Shown here: in pieces, positions 1-5,326 of the stretch
Layout of the letters: each line of letters begins with the position of its first letter
Position numbering within the stretch: the first letter of the stretch is position 1
Source: Gemmatimonadales bacterium UBA4718
GTDB lineage: Bacteria > Gemmatimonadota > Gemmatimonadetes > Gemmatimonadales > Gemmatimonadaceae
Direction: 5' to 3'
DNA length: 6,974 nt
NCBI GenBank assembly: GCA_002404375.1
Contig: DHJO01000103.1
Location: 4,433-11,406 of the forward strand
Notes under the pieces: model-generated
Database searches by the model: none
What the model saw: only the letters and a program-made list of their open reading frames with translations
What the model was told of the DNA's origin: nothing
Position numbers and translations under genes: made by a program

Positions 1-366
1 CTCAACGACACGATCATCATCTTCGATCGCGTGAGAGAGAATCTGAGGAAGGGAAGGAAGGAGACGCTGTATGAGACGCTCAACAGGTCGATCAACGAGA
101 CGCTGCCGCGGTCAGTCCTGACCCACGCCACCGCGTTCGCGGCGACGCTGGCGCTGCTCATTTTCGCTGGAGAAGTTATCCGGCCCTTCGCCTGGGTGAT
201 GGCCTTCGGAATCGTGACCGGCACCTTCAGCTCTATCTACGTAGCAGCTCCAGTTCTCCTTTGGATCGAACGCAAATGGCCTCGCAAGACGGGCGCGCGA
301 CAGGCTTCATCGACAGCCACGCCCACCTCGCGGACGCAGCGTTCGCCGGCGACCGCGACGCGGTAA
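1..366 (+). CDS. secF: Protein translocase subunit SecF, C-terminal part (5' end outside window)
   Basis: SecF works with SecD in the inner membrane and uses the proton gradient to help the SecYEG channel pull proteins across. The window opens in frame inside the gene and shows 121 codons. Residues 2-14 of this fragment (NDTIIIFDRVREN) match the conserved SecF motif after a transmembrane helix, and N28-L35 (NRSINETL) matches the next conserved segment. Two hydrophobic helices follow, about residues 43-57 and 63-88, the second with the SecF-type GTFSSIYVAAP run (74-84), then the basic cytoplasmic end ERKWPRK. The last 25 or so residues are rich in Ser, Thr, Ala and Arg, look non-conserved, and coincide with the overlapping start of the TatD-family gene. 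The fragment could be the SecF part of a SecDF fusion, which cannot be told here. Confidence 0.92.
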   Translation, partial: LNDTIIIFDRVRENLRKGRKETLYETLNRSINETLPRSVLTHATAFAATLALLIFAGEVIRPFAWVMAFGIVTGTFSSIYVAAPVLLWIERKWPRKTGARQASSTATPTSRTQRSPATATR

Positions 367-1082
367 TCTCCCGCGCCCGCGATGCGGGCGCGGCCGCGAT
401 CGTGTGCATCGGCGAATCTATCGATGCTGCGGCGATCGCCGCTGAGTGCGCCGCGGAAAACCCAGGCTTCGTTTTCGCGACGGCGGGCGTTCACCCTCAC
501 GATGCCGCGGCCTTCGACGCGCAGCGCGACATTCCAAAGCTGCGCAGGTTTCTTCAGAACGGCGCCGTCGCGGTGGGTGAGTGCGGCCTCGACTACCACT
601 ACGACAACTCTCCCCGCGACGCGCAGCGTGCCGCTTTCTCGGCCCAGATTGCGCTCGCCCACGAGACGAAGCGTCCGGTGGTCGTCCACACTCGCGACGC
701 CGAGGAGGATACGCGTGCCGCAATCGGCGAGGCACGCAGTGCCGGAGTCGTCGGAGTCTTGCACTGTTACACGGGTACGCAATCGCTTGCGGAATTCGCG
801 ATCGCCGCCGGTTGGTATGTGTCATTCAGCGGCATCGTGACGTTTAAGAAGTGGACGGACGACGATCTCATTCGGATAGTGCCTCGCGATCGCCTCCTGG
901 TTGAATCCGATTCTCCTTACCTCGCGCCGGTGCCATACCGCGGAAAGCGGAACGAGCCGGCGTGGGTCGCCCACACGCTCGGGAAAGTCGCCGCCGTTCG
1001 TGGCGACGATCCACAGGAGCTTGGTTGGGCGACTGCAGCCAACGCCAAGCGTCTCTTCGGTCTGGCCTTTCCAGCGGCCTAG
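276..1082 (+). CDS. tatD: TatD-family metal-dependent hydrolase (deoxyribonuclease-like)
   Basis: A TIM-barrel hydrolase of the amidohydrolase superfamily, 268 residues, close to the usual length of about 260. Family members bind two metal ions, and several have 3'-5' DNase activity. The metal ligands are all visible: H15 and H17 (FIDSHAHL), E102 (AVGECGLDY), H138 (VVVHTRDA), H163 (LHCYTG) and D212 (ESDSPYLAP). The family motif GVHPH lies at 71-75, and the C-terminal YRGKRNEP segment is also typical. I chose ATG 276 because the conserved FIDSHAHL comes ten residues later. A TTG at 261 would add five residues. Either start lies inside secF, giving a 91-base overlap with ATG 276 and suggesting translational coupling or an over-long secF tail. 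The specific substrate is unknown; TatD, YcfH and YjjV types cannot be separated by eye. Confidence 0.93.
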   Translation: MASQDGRATGFIDSHAHLADAAFAGDRDAVISRARDAGAAAIVCIGESIDAAAIAAECAAENPGFVFATAGVHPHDAAAFDAQRDIPKLRRFLQNGAVAVGECGLDYHYDNSPRDAQRAAFSAQIALAHETKRPVVVHTRDAEEDTRAAIGEARSAGVVGVLHCYTGTQSLAEFAIAAGWYVSFSGIVTFKKWTDDDLIRIVPRDRLLVESDSPYLAPVPYRGKRNEPAWVAHTLGKVAAVRGDDPQELGWATAANAKRLFGLAFPAA

Positions 1083-1091
1083 CGAGTAACA

Positions 1092-1108
1092 TTCGCGGTT
1101 GACGCGAA
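1092..1108 (+). repeat. Small perfect inverted repeat in the tatD-ridA gap
   Basis: TTCGCG and CGCGAA (6 bp) flank a 5-base loop, GTTGA. It lies ten bases after the tatD stop and has no T-tract behind it, so it is not a classical intrinsic terminator. It could be a weak terminator, an RNA processing hairpin or a protein-binding palindrome. The sequence alone does not decide. Confidence 0.4.
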
Positions 1109-1113
1109 CTCGT

Positions 1114-1129
1114 CCCGCTTTCTCGCGGG
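1114..1129 (+). repeat. Second small hairpin before ridA
   Basis: CCCGC and GCGGG (5 bp) surround a 6-base loop, TTTCTC. It lies five bases after the first inverted repeat and about 9 bases before the ridA ribosome binding site. It has no T-run. Together the two stem-loops fill most of the 66-base gap, so they may form the 5' leader of a ridA-selD transcript. A short palindrome in GC-rich DNA can also arise by chance. Confidence 0.35.
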
Positions 1130-1137
1130 CACCCACC

Positions 1138-1141
1138 GGAG
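1138..1141 (+). promoter_or_regulatory. Ribosome binding site of ridA
   Basis: GGAG ends seven bases before ATG 1149, a good Shine-Dalgarno position. It is among the clearest ribosome binding sites in the window, where most other starts have weak or no such site. Confidence 0.6.
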
Positions 1142-1148
1142 CTCTTTA

Positions 1149-1538
1149 ATGGCATTGAAGCAGATAAGCACCGACAAGGCACCCTCGGCGATTGGTCCTT
1201 ACTCGCAAGGAATCGTGACGAACGGTTTTCTTTTCACCGCCGGTCAGATAGCGCTAGACCCGGTGGCGGGACAAATCGTAGAAGGCGGGATAGTGGAGCA
1301 GACTGAGCGGGTGATGCAGAATCTGCAGGAAGTGCTGAAAGCCGGCGGTGCGTCGTGGGGCGATGTCGTGAAGACCACCGTTTACCTACACGATCTTGCT
1401 CACTTTCCGACTGTAAACGAGATCTACGGCAAGTGGCTGGGAAAAGCGCGGCCGGCGAGGTCGACGGTTCAGGTTCCAGGATTACCGCGTGGCGCGCTCG
1501 TCGAGATCGACGCGATCGCCGTAGTACCTTCGAAGTAA
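1149..1538 (+). CDS. ridA: RidA family 2-iminobutanoate/2-iminopropanoate deaminase
   Basis: RidA (YjgF/YER057c/UK114 family) is a small cytosolic trimer that hydrolyses reactive enamine/imine intermediates released by PLP enzymes such as threonine dehydratase, protecting other PLP enzymes. The 129-residue protein has the full family length. Visible signatures are the start APSAIGPYSQG (11-21), FTAGQIALDP (29-38), and the C-terminal block PARSTVQVPGLPRGALVEID (102-121). R104 corresponds to the catalytic Arg105 of E. coli RidA, which binds the substrate carboxylate, and E119 to Glu120. These residues argue for a true RidA rather than the Rid1-7 paralogues that lack the arginine. A good ribosome binding site supports the start. 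It is 14 bases upstream of selD and probably cotranscribed with it. No functional link to selenium is evident. Confidence 0.95.
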   Translation: MALKQISTDKAPSAIGPYSQGIVTNGFLFTAGQIALDPVAGQIVEGGIVEQTERVMQNLQEVLKAGGASWGDVVKTTVYLHDLAHFPTVNEIYGKWLGKARPARSTVQVPGLPRGALVEIDAIAVVPSK

Positions 1539-1552
1539 CTCCGGCCGAGCGA

Positions 1553-2596
1553 ATGAGCACGTCCCCAACGCGCGAAGAGCTCTTTCGCCTTACGGAATTC
1601 GCGAGTTGCGCCGGTTGAGCGTCCAAAATGGGTCCGGGTGACCTATCCCGCGCGCTGGCCGCGCTTCCACTCCAGTCAGATCCGCGTCTCCTCGTCGGTC
1701 GGGAAACCTTCGATGATGCGGGGGTCTTTCGCGTGTCAGACGACCTCGCTCTCGTTCAGACGGTGGACTTTTTTGCGCCGATCGTCGACGACCCGTACGA
1801 CTTCGGCCAGATCGCTGCCGCCAACGCACTCTCCGATGTCTACGCGATGGGTGGCCAACCGCTCACTGCGCTCAACATCGTTGCATTCCCCACGAAAGAA
1901 CTTCCGCTCGACGTGCTCACCCGCATTCTCGCTGGCGGCCAGGACAAAGTGCACGAGGCCGGCGCTTTCGTTGTCGGTGGGCACACGGTCATCGACACCG
2001 AGCTCAAATACGGACTGGCCGTTACTGGTCGCGCTCATCCCGATTTTCTTCTGACTAACGCTGGAGCAACACCTGGGGATCAGCTCATTCTCACCAAGCC
2101 AATTGGAAACGGGATCCTTGCGACAGCGGCGAAGCGGGGCCAACTGTCGCCTGAACACCAGGTTCCGATGCTCGAAGCGATGAAGACCCTGAATGGATTG
2201 GCGAGCAGGGCTGCTCTTGCACTCGGAGTTCGGTGCGCCACGGACATTACCGGCTTCGGATTGCTCGGCCACATGTCGCACATCGCGCGGGCGAGCAAGG
2301 TCACGCTGCGCGTGGAGCTCGATTCAATTCCAATCTTTCCCCGCGTGCGGGAGGCTTTTCGCGCCGGCTTCGTCACCGACGGCTCAAAGAGAAACGCCGA
2401 ATACCTGCGCGAGCTGGTGCTCTGGAGAAAAGGGAGCGATGAGGACCGCGCGATTCTCCATGACCCCCAGACCTCGGGTGGCCTGTTGGTTTGCGTGAAT
2501 CGCGACCGGGCTGCTGACTATCTTTCACGCGTCGCCGGAGCAGTGCTGATTGGCGAGGTCATCGACCGGGGAGAAGTTGCGATCGAGGTTTACTGA
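1553..2596 (+). CDS. selD: Selenide, water dikinase (selenophosphate synthetase), selenocysteine-containing; in-frame TGA at 1616-1618 read as Sec
   Basis: SelD makes monoselenophosphate, the selenium donor for selenocysteine and selenouridine, from selenide and ATP. Read through the TGA at codon 22, the gene from ATG 1553 encodes 347 residues, the length of E. coli SelD. The N-terminus reads RLTEFASCAG-Sec-ASK (12-25). This aligns with RLTQYSHGAGCGCK of E. coli, so the TGA falls on catalytic Cys17 and K25 on essential Lys20. Downstream are the AIRS-fold motifs: LLVGRETFDDAGVF (46-59, D55), the segment NALSDVYAMGG (91-101, D95), GGHTVID (142-148), ATDITGFGLLGH (229-240, D231) and DPQTSGGLL (304-312). 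Starting at ATG 1628, just after the TGA, would remove Sec22 and Lys25, leave no ribosome binding site and give an inactive enzyme. A stem-loop fitting a bacterial SECIS lies right after the TGA, and the tRNA-Sec gene is 8 bases past the stop. The ribosome binding site is weak (GAG at 1547-1549). Confidence 0.94.
1616..1653 (+). promoter_or_regulatory. Candidate bacterial SECIS element directing Sec insertion at the selD UGA
   Basis: In bacteria SelB binds a hairpin just downstream of the UGA inside the coding sequence. Here bases 1628-1634 (ATGGGTC) pair with 1640-1646 (GACCTAT). This gives a 7-bp stem with one G-U pair, closed by the 5-base loop CGGGT (1635-1639). The loop has a G in its second position, and 16 bases separate the UGA from the loop. 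Both agree with the published bacterial SECIS pattern: short loop with an early G, 16-37 bases from UGA. A weak outer stem GCG 1619-1621 with CGC 1651-1653 is possible across an internal loop. The element is inferred by hand pairing with no energy calculation. Its position after an established Sec codon makes it likely. Confidence 0.75.
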
Positions 2597-2603
2597 GACA
2601 GCT

Positions 2604-2700
2604 GGGGGTGGATGGGGCCTGGTGGCTTCCGTGATCTTCAAAATCACTGTGACCTTACTCCGTAAGGTCGGGTGGGTTCGATTCCCACACTCTCCCGCCA
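2604..2700 (+). tRNA. selC: tRNA-Sec (anticodon TCA, reads UGA)
   Basis: A 97-base gene with the architecture of bacterial tRNA-Sec. The D-arm has a 6-bp stem and 4-base loop (GGGGCC TGGT GGCTTC, 2614-2629). The anticodon stem is GTGAT/ATCAC, with loop CTTCAAA at 2636-2642 and TCA at 2638-2640. The long variable arm is an 8-bp perfect stem GACCTTAC/GTAAGGTC (2651-2669). The T-arm is GTGGG TTCGATT CCCAC (2672-2688). An 8-base acceptor 3' strand (2689-2696), discriminator G2697 and encoded CCA (2698-2700) follow. The 6-bp D-stem, CTTCAAA loop and G discriminator match E. coli selC. The acceptor stem is imperfect: with 2604-2611 as the 5' strand, T2609 faces T2691 and G2611 faces A2689. The exact 5' end is therefore the least certain part. 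The tRNA is charged with Ser by SerRS and converted to Sec by SelA using SelD's product; selA and selB are not in the window. Confidence 0.95.
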
Positions 2701-2714
2701 CTTCGATCGCAGCC

Positions 2715-3302
2715 GTGCTGCTCTGCACAGTGTCGCTCGTACCGGGCTCCATGCACGCGCAACAGCGCGACAGTGGGCGGGCAGGAGTCGCTCCGCCAGG
2801 AACGCAGCCTCAGCCGGCATCGCAACCCGATACGGCTCCGCCAATGAGTCCGCGCCGCGCCTTTCTCACGTCGCTCCTGCTGCCCGGATACGCCCAGACC
2901 GTTTTCGGTCGTGACCGTGCCGCAATGCTTTTCACGATCGTCGAGGTCGGATCGATAGGCATGGCTCGCAAATCGGCCCTGGATCTCGCCGAGGCGCGAG
3001 CGCTCGCGCACGACAGCGTCGTGGCGACTTACAAGATCGATCCCACTACTGGAATCGCGGTCAAAGATCCGAAGACGGGACTTCCCGTTCCAGATACGTG
3101 GATCGCCAGCCGTTACACAGCCGACCGCATCAAGGCGCGCAGGACTCACTACGAAGACTGGATCGCGGCACTCATCTTCAATCATCTCTTTTCAGGAGCG
3201 GATGCGTACGTCGCGGCAAACCTGTGGGACTTCAAAACGAACATCGGAGCGGTATCGAGCGCGCGGTCCGTAACCGTGTACGCTAGCGTTCGCCTCTGGT
3301 GA
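2715..3302 (+). CDS. Exported DUF5683-like protein of unknown function
   Basis: About 195 residues if started at GTG 2715. The N-terminus has a hydrophobic stretch (LLCTVSLVPG) ending in a signal-peptidase-like site SMHA|QQ (after residue 15), then a Pro/Gln-rich linker (24-43). The conserved-looking part starts with SPRRAFLTSLLLPGYAQ (45-61) and ends with HYEDWIAALIFNHLF and DAYVAANLWDF (145-173), a pattern like DUF5683 of Bacteroidetes and relatives. Helices at about 49-61 and 69-84 may be membrane-associated. No catalytic motif is seen. The start is uncertain: the frame stays open upstream through the tRNA-Sec gene to ATG 2550, and the signal peptide would look more normal a few residues longer, but no ATG/GTG/TTG lies between the tRNA end and 2715. 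GTG 2730 and ATG 2751 are later options. The stop overlaps the murI start by four bases. Confidence 0.65.
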   Translation: MLLCTVSLVPGSMHAQQRDSGRAGVAPPGTQPQPASQPDTAPPMSPRRAFLTSLLLPGYAQTVFGRDRAAMLFTIVEVGSIGMARKSALDLAEARALAHDSVVATYKIDPTTGIAVKDPKTGLPVPDTWIASRYTADRIKARRTHYEDWIAALIFNHLFSGADAYVAANLWDFKTNIGAVSSARSVTVYASVRLW

Positions 3303-4102
3303 GCAACGCCGCGCCAATCGGCGTCTTCGATTCCGGCATGGGAGGGCTCACCGTCGTTCGCGAAATCATGAGCCAGCTCCCCAACGAGAGCATCATCTAC
3401 TTCGGCGACACGGCGCGCGTCCCTTACGGGCCGAAGAGTCCGGACACGGTGCTTCGCTATAGCCGCGAGATCACGTCCTATCTCCGCGGTGAAGGCATCA
3501 AGGCACTTGTCATAGCTTGCAACACCGCCACCGCACACGCTCTTCCGGCGCTGCGCCGAGAGTATGATCTCCCAATAGTGGGCGTGATCGAGCCGGGTGC
3601 GCGCGCGGCGGCCGCCGCGACGAAGACGAGGCACGTTGGCGTGATCGGCACGGCCGGCACGATCAAGTCACGCGCCTACGAAAAGGAGATAAAGAAGATT
3701 TTACCGGACGCGCAAGTCACTGCCCAAGCGTGCGCTCTATTTGTGCCGCTGGTGGAAGAGGGTTGGGTGGACACCGAGCCCACGCGCGCAATTGCGCGAA
3801 ACTATCTCGCCCCGCTCGTGTCTGCTCAGATAGACACGCTCGTTCTAGGCTGCACGCATTACCCGCTCATGAAGACGGTTATCGGCAATGTCGTGGGACG
3901 GGAGGTGAGGCTGATCGATAGTGCTCACGAGACAGCGAAGGAAGCCGGGGAACTGTTGCGGGCAAACGGCCTCGAGAACACCGCGGCAAACCAGGCGCGC
4001 TATCGATTCATCGCCTCCGACGCGCCAGATACCTTCCTCGGCCTTGGAGAGCGATTCCTTGGGTCACCGATTGATCGAGTTGAGACACTTACCCTGGGAT
4101 GA
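3299..4102 (+). CDS. murI: Glutamate racemase
   Basis: MurI interconverts L- and D-glutamate in the cytosol, supplying D-Glu for peptidoglycan stem peptides. The protein is 267 residues, typical for the family. It begins IGVFDSGMGGLTV (7-19), where D11 and S12 bind substrate. FGDTARVPYG lies at 35-44. The two catalytic cysteines are C74 in ACNTATA and C185 in LGCTHYPL, followed by H187. GVIGTAGTI (114-122) starts the second half of the pseudo-symmetric fold. The start is GTG 3299, within a GTGA overlap with the stop of the upstream DUF5683-like gene, indicating translational coupling. The 3' end overlaps the convergent lpxH-like gene by 39 bases, with no terminator between them. Confidence 0.96.
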   Translation: MSNAAPIGVFDSGMGGLTVVREIMSQLPNESIIYFGDTARVPYGPKSPDTVLRYSREITSYLRGEGIKALVIACNTATAHALPALRREYDLPIVGVIEPGARAAAAATKTRHVGVIGTAGTIKSRAYEKEIKKILPDAQVTAQACALFVPLVEEGWVDTEPTRAIARNYLAPLVSAQIDTLVLGCTHYPLMKTVIGNVVGREVRLIDSAHETAKEAGELLRANGLENTAANQARYRFIASDAPDTFLGLGERFLGSPIDRVETLTLG

Positions 4103-4822
4103 TCCGTCCCACTCGATCAGCTCTATCGCTTCGTCGCTCACTCTGAGGAACGTCGGCGCGTCGAGCCACGATCCTGCGTTCGCAAACACTCCGCCGCTCT
4201 CCATCTTTTCCAGGGCGGGAACGTGCGAATGGCCGTACACGAGCAGCTCGAAGGTTTTCGACTCTGCCAATTGCGCCGCGGCGTAGCTGCGAAGACCGCG
4301 GCCTTCGTCTCTGGCTCTGTAGGTTCTGCTCGCGTTCGAGCTGCCGTGTGCGAGGCTGGTTGCCCAATCCGGATGGATCAGCCGGAACGCCTTGATCGCC
4401 AGCGGATTGCGCATGATCGGGCGAATCAGTCTATAGCCGCGATCTTCCTTGTCTCGCAAGCCGTCGCCGTGCTCGACTCGTACTTTCCAGCCGGCGATCG
4501 TTCCTTCCCATGGCCCAACGATGTACGAGACGCCGACATCGTCTCGAAGTATCTCTCCGCCCCAGCAGTCGTGATTGCCCGCGACCCACAGTATTTCCAC
4601 GCCGGCGTCCTTGAGCTCCGCGAGCGCCGCCAGTGCGCGAAAGCTTCTTCGCGGAATCACGGTCTTCCACTCGAACCAGAAGTCGAACAGGTCGCCATTG
4701 ATGACGAGCGATCGCGCCTCACCGGCGAGCCCACGGAGAAAGGCGACGAACGAGCGCTCCGTCTGCGCGCTGGCAACTCCGAGGTGGGCGTCGGATACGA
4801 TGTAGCAGGGGCCGTTGAGCAC
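4064..4822 (-). CDS. lpxH: UDP-2,3-diacylglucosamine diphosphatase-like metallophosphoesterase (LpxH type)
   Basis: A calcineurin-type phosphoesterase of 252 residues. LpxH cleaves UDP-2,3-diacylglucosamine to lipid X and UMP at the inner face of the inner membrane in lipid A synthesis. The metal ligands are present: D11 and H13 (YIVSDAHLG), D44 (GDLFDFWFEW, 43-52), N83 (GNHD), H118 (EHGDG) and H198/H200 (YGHSH). The FDFWFEW segment and the RNPLAIKAFRLIHPDW stretch (138-153) resemble LpxH rather than generic phosphoesterases. A helical cap insert rich in Arg and Ala (154-187) follows. The GTG at 4822 puts the first metal motif at residue 8, normal for the family, but has no clear ribosome binding site. 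A GTG at 4894 would add 24 unconserved residues, and the frame is open as far as 5110. LpxH and LpxH2-like paralogues cannot be firmly separated here. Confidence 0.85.
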   Translation of the reverse strand: MLNGPCYIVSDAHLGVASAQTERSFVAFLRGLAGEARSLVINGDLFDFWFEWKTVIPRRSFRALAALAELKDAGVEILWVAGNHDCWGGEILRDDVGVSYIVGPWEGTIAGWKVRVEHGDGLRDKEDRGYRLIRPIMRNPLAIKAFRLIHPDWATSLAHGSSNASRTYRARDEGRGLRSYAAAQLAESKTFELLVYGHSHVPALEKMESGGVFANAGSWLDAPTFLRVSDEAIELIEWDGSSQGKCLNSINR

Positions 4823-4894
4823 GGCACAAGTTAGCGTCTTGACGGAGCCTTTACAAAGCAGTTCCAGAGGAGCATTTTCGGATTTCCCCCTCAC
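4823..4894. promoter_or_regulatory. Divergent gap between lpxH-like gene and thioesterase, probable promoters
   Basis: This 72-base region must hold signals for both divergent genes if lpxH starts at 4822. On the + strand TTTACA (4850-4855) and CATTTT (4873-4878) are 17 bases apart, a fair -35 match with a poor -10. It would start RNA about ten bases before ATG 4895. On the - strand TTGTAA and TAACTT are also 17 bases apart just before GTG 4822, and would give a nearly leaderless message. GAGGAG at 4866-4871 is too far (over 20 bases) from ATG 4895 to be its ribosome binding site. These assignments are weak. Confidence 0.25.
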
Positions 4895-5326
4895 ATGACA
4901 TCCGAATCCAATCGTGGTACGGCTCACACCGTCGAGTTCAGAGTACGGTACGCCGAAACCGATCAGATGCAGGTGGTGTATCACTCGAACTATCTGATCT
5001 GGTGCGAGATCGGGCGAACAGAGTTCATTCGTGCTCTGGGCACTCCGTATGCCGAGCTCGAGCGCCAGAACGTCACTCTCGCGGTGGTTGAGGCGCGCAT
5101 TCGGTTTCATTCTGCGGCGCGCTACGACAACATGATTCGAGTGACGACGACGATCAGCGAAGTGAGATCGCGGACGCTGACCTTCGACTACGTGATAACG
5201 AATGCAGAAACAGGAGAACGGTTCGTGACGGCATCAACGAAGCTCGCTTCACTCACTCGGGATTCTCGTTTGACGGCGTTGCCTGAGTCCCTTCGCAAAT
5301 TGTTGGAAAATGCCGCTTCCCAATAA
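4895..5326 (+). CDS. Acyl-CoA thioesterase, YbgC/4-hydroxybenzoyl-CoA thioesterase family (hotdog fold)
   Basis: A 143-residue single hotdog-domain protein, the usual length for the family, which hydrolyses acyl-CoA thioesters in the cytosol; in Gram-negatives YbgC is often linked to the Tol-Pal cluster, which is not seen here. The signature runs from RYAETDQMQVVYHSNYL (18-34) into WCEIGRTEFIRALG (36-49). D23 is the expected catalytic aspartate. Most relatives have Gly where this protein has Q26 (DxMGVVYH), a small oddity near the active site. Residues 62-87 form the central strands with the helix-closing ARYDN. The C-terminus is short, without a second domain. ATG 4895 has no Shine-Dalgarno sequence, so a leaderless or short-leader message is possible. 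The last 17 bases overlap the next gene, suggesting an operon. The substrate is not predictable. Confidence 0.88.
   Translation: MTSESNRGTAHTVEFRVRYAETDQMQVVYHSNYLIWCEIGRTEFIRALGTPYAELERQNVTLAVVEARIRFHSAARYDNMIRVTTTISEVRSRTLTFDYVITNAETGERFVTASTKLASLTRDSRLTALPESLRKLLENAASQ

Noticed and set aside
237..782. Long open frame on the - strand opposite the TatD-family gene
   Set aside because: Arg/Val-rich composition typical of an antisense frame in GC-rich coding DNA; the + strand has all TatD motifs.
1628..2596. SelD starting at ATG 1628
   Set aside because: It would lack the catalytic Sec/Cys and Lys, has no ribosome binding site, and its start lies inside a hairpin. The same frame upstream of the TGA encodes the missing conserved N-terminus.
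1553..2596. selD as a pseudogene with a nonsense mutation
   Set aside because: The stop is TGA exactly at the catalytic position, followed by a SECIS-like hairpin and a tRNA-Sec gene, with all other motifs intact. Sec recoding explains all of this better.
2550..2714. N-terminal extension of the DUF5683-like protein from ATG 2550
   Set aside because: It would translate the end of selD in another frame and the whole tRNA-Sec gene, and would bury the signal peptide inside the protein.
4823..5110. N-terminal extension of the LpxH-like protein to 5110
   Set aside because: It runs antisense through the thioesterase gene, shows no conserved features, and would put the first metal motif about 100 residues too far in.
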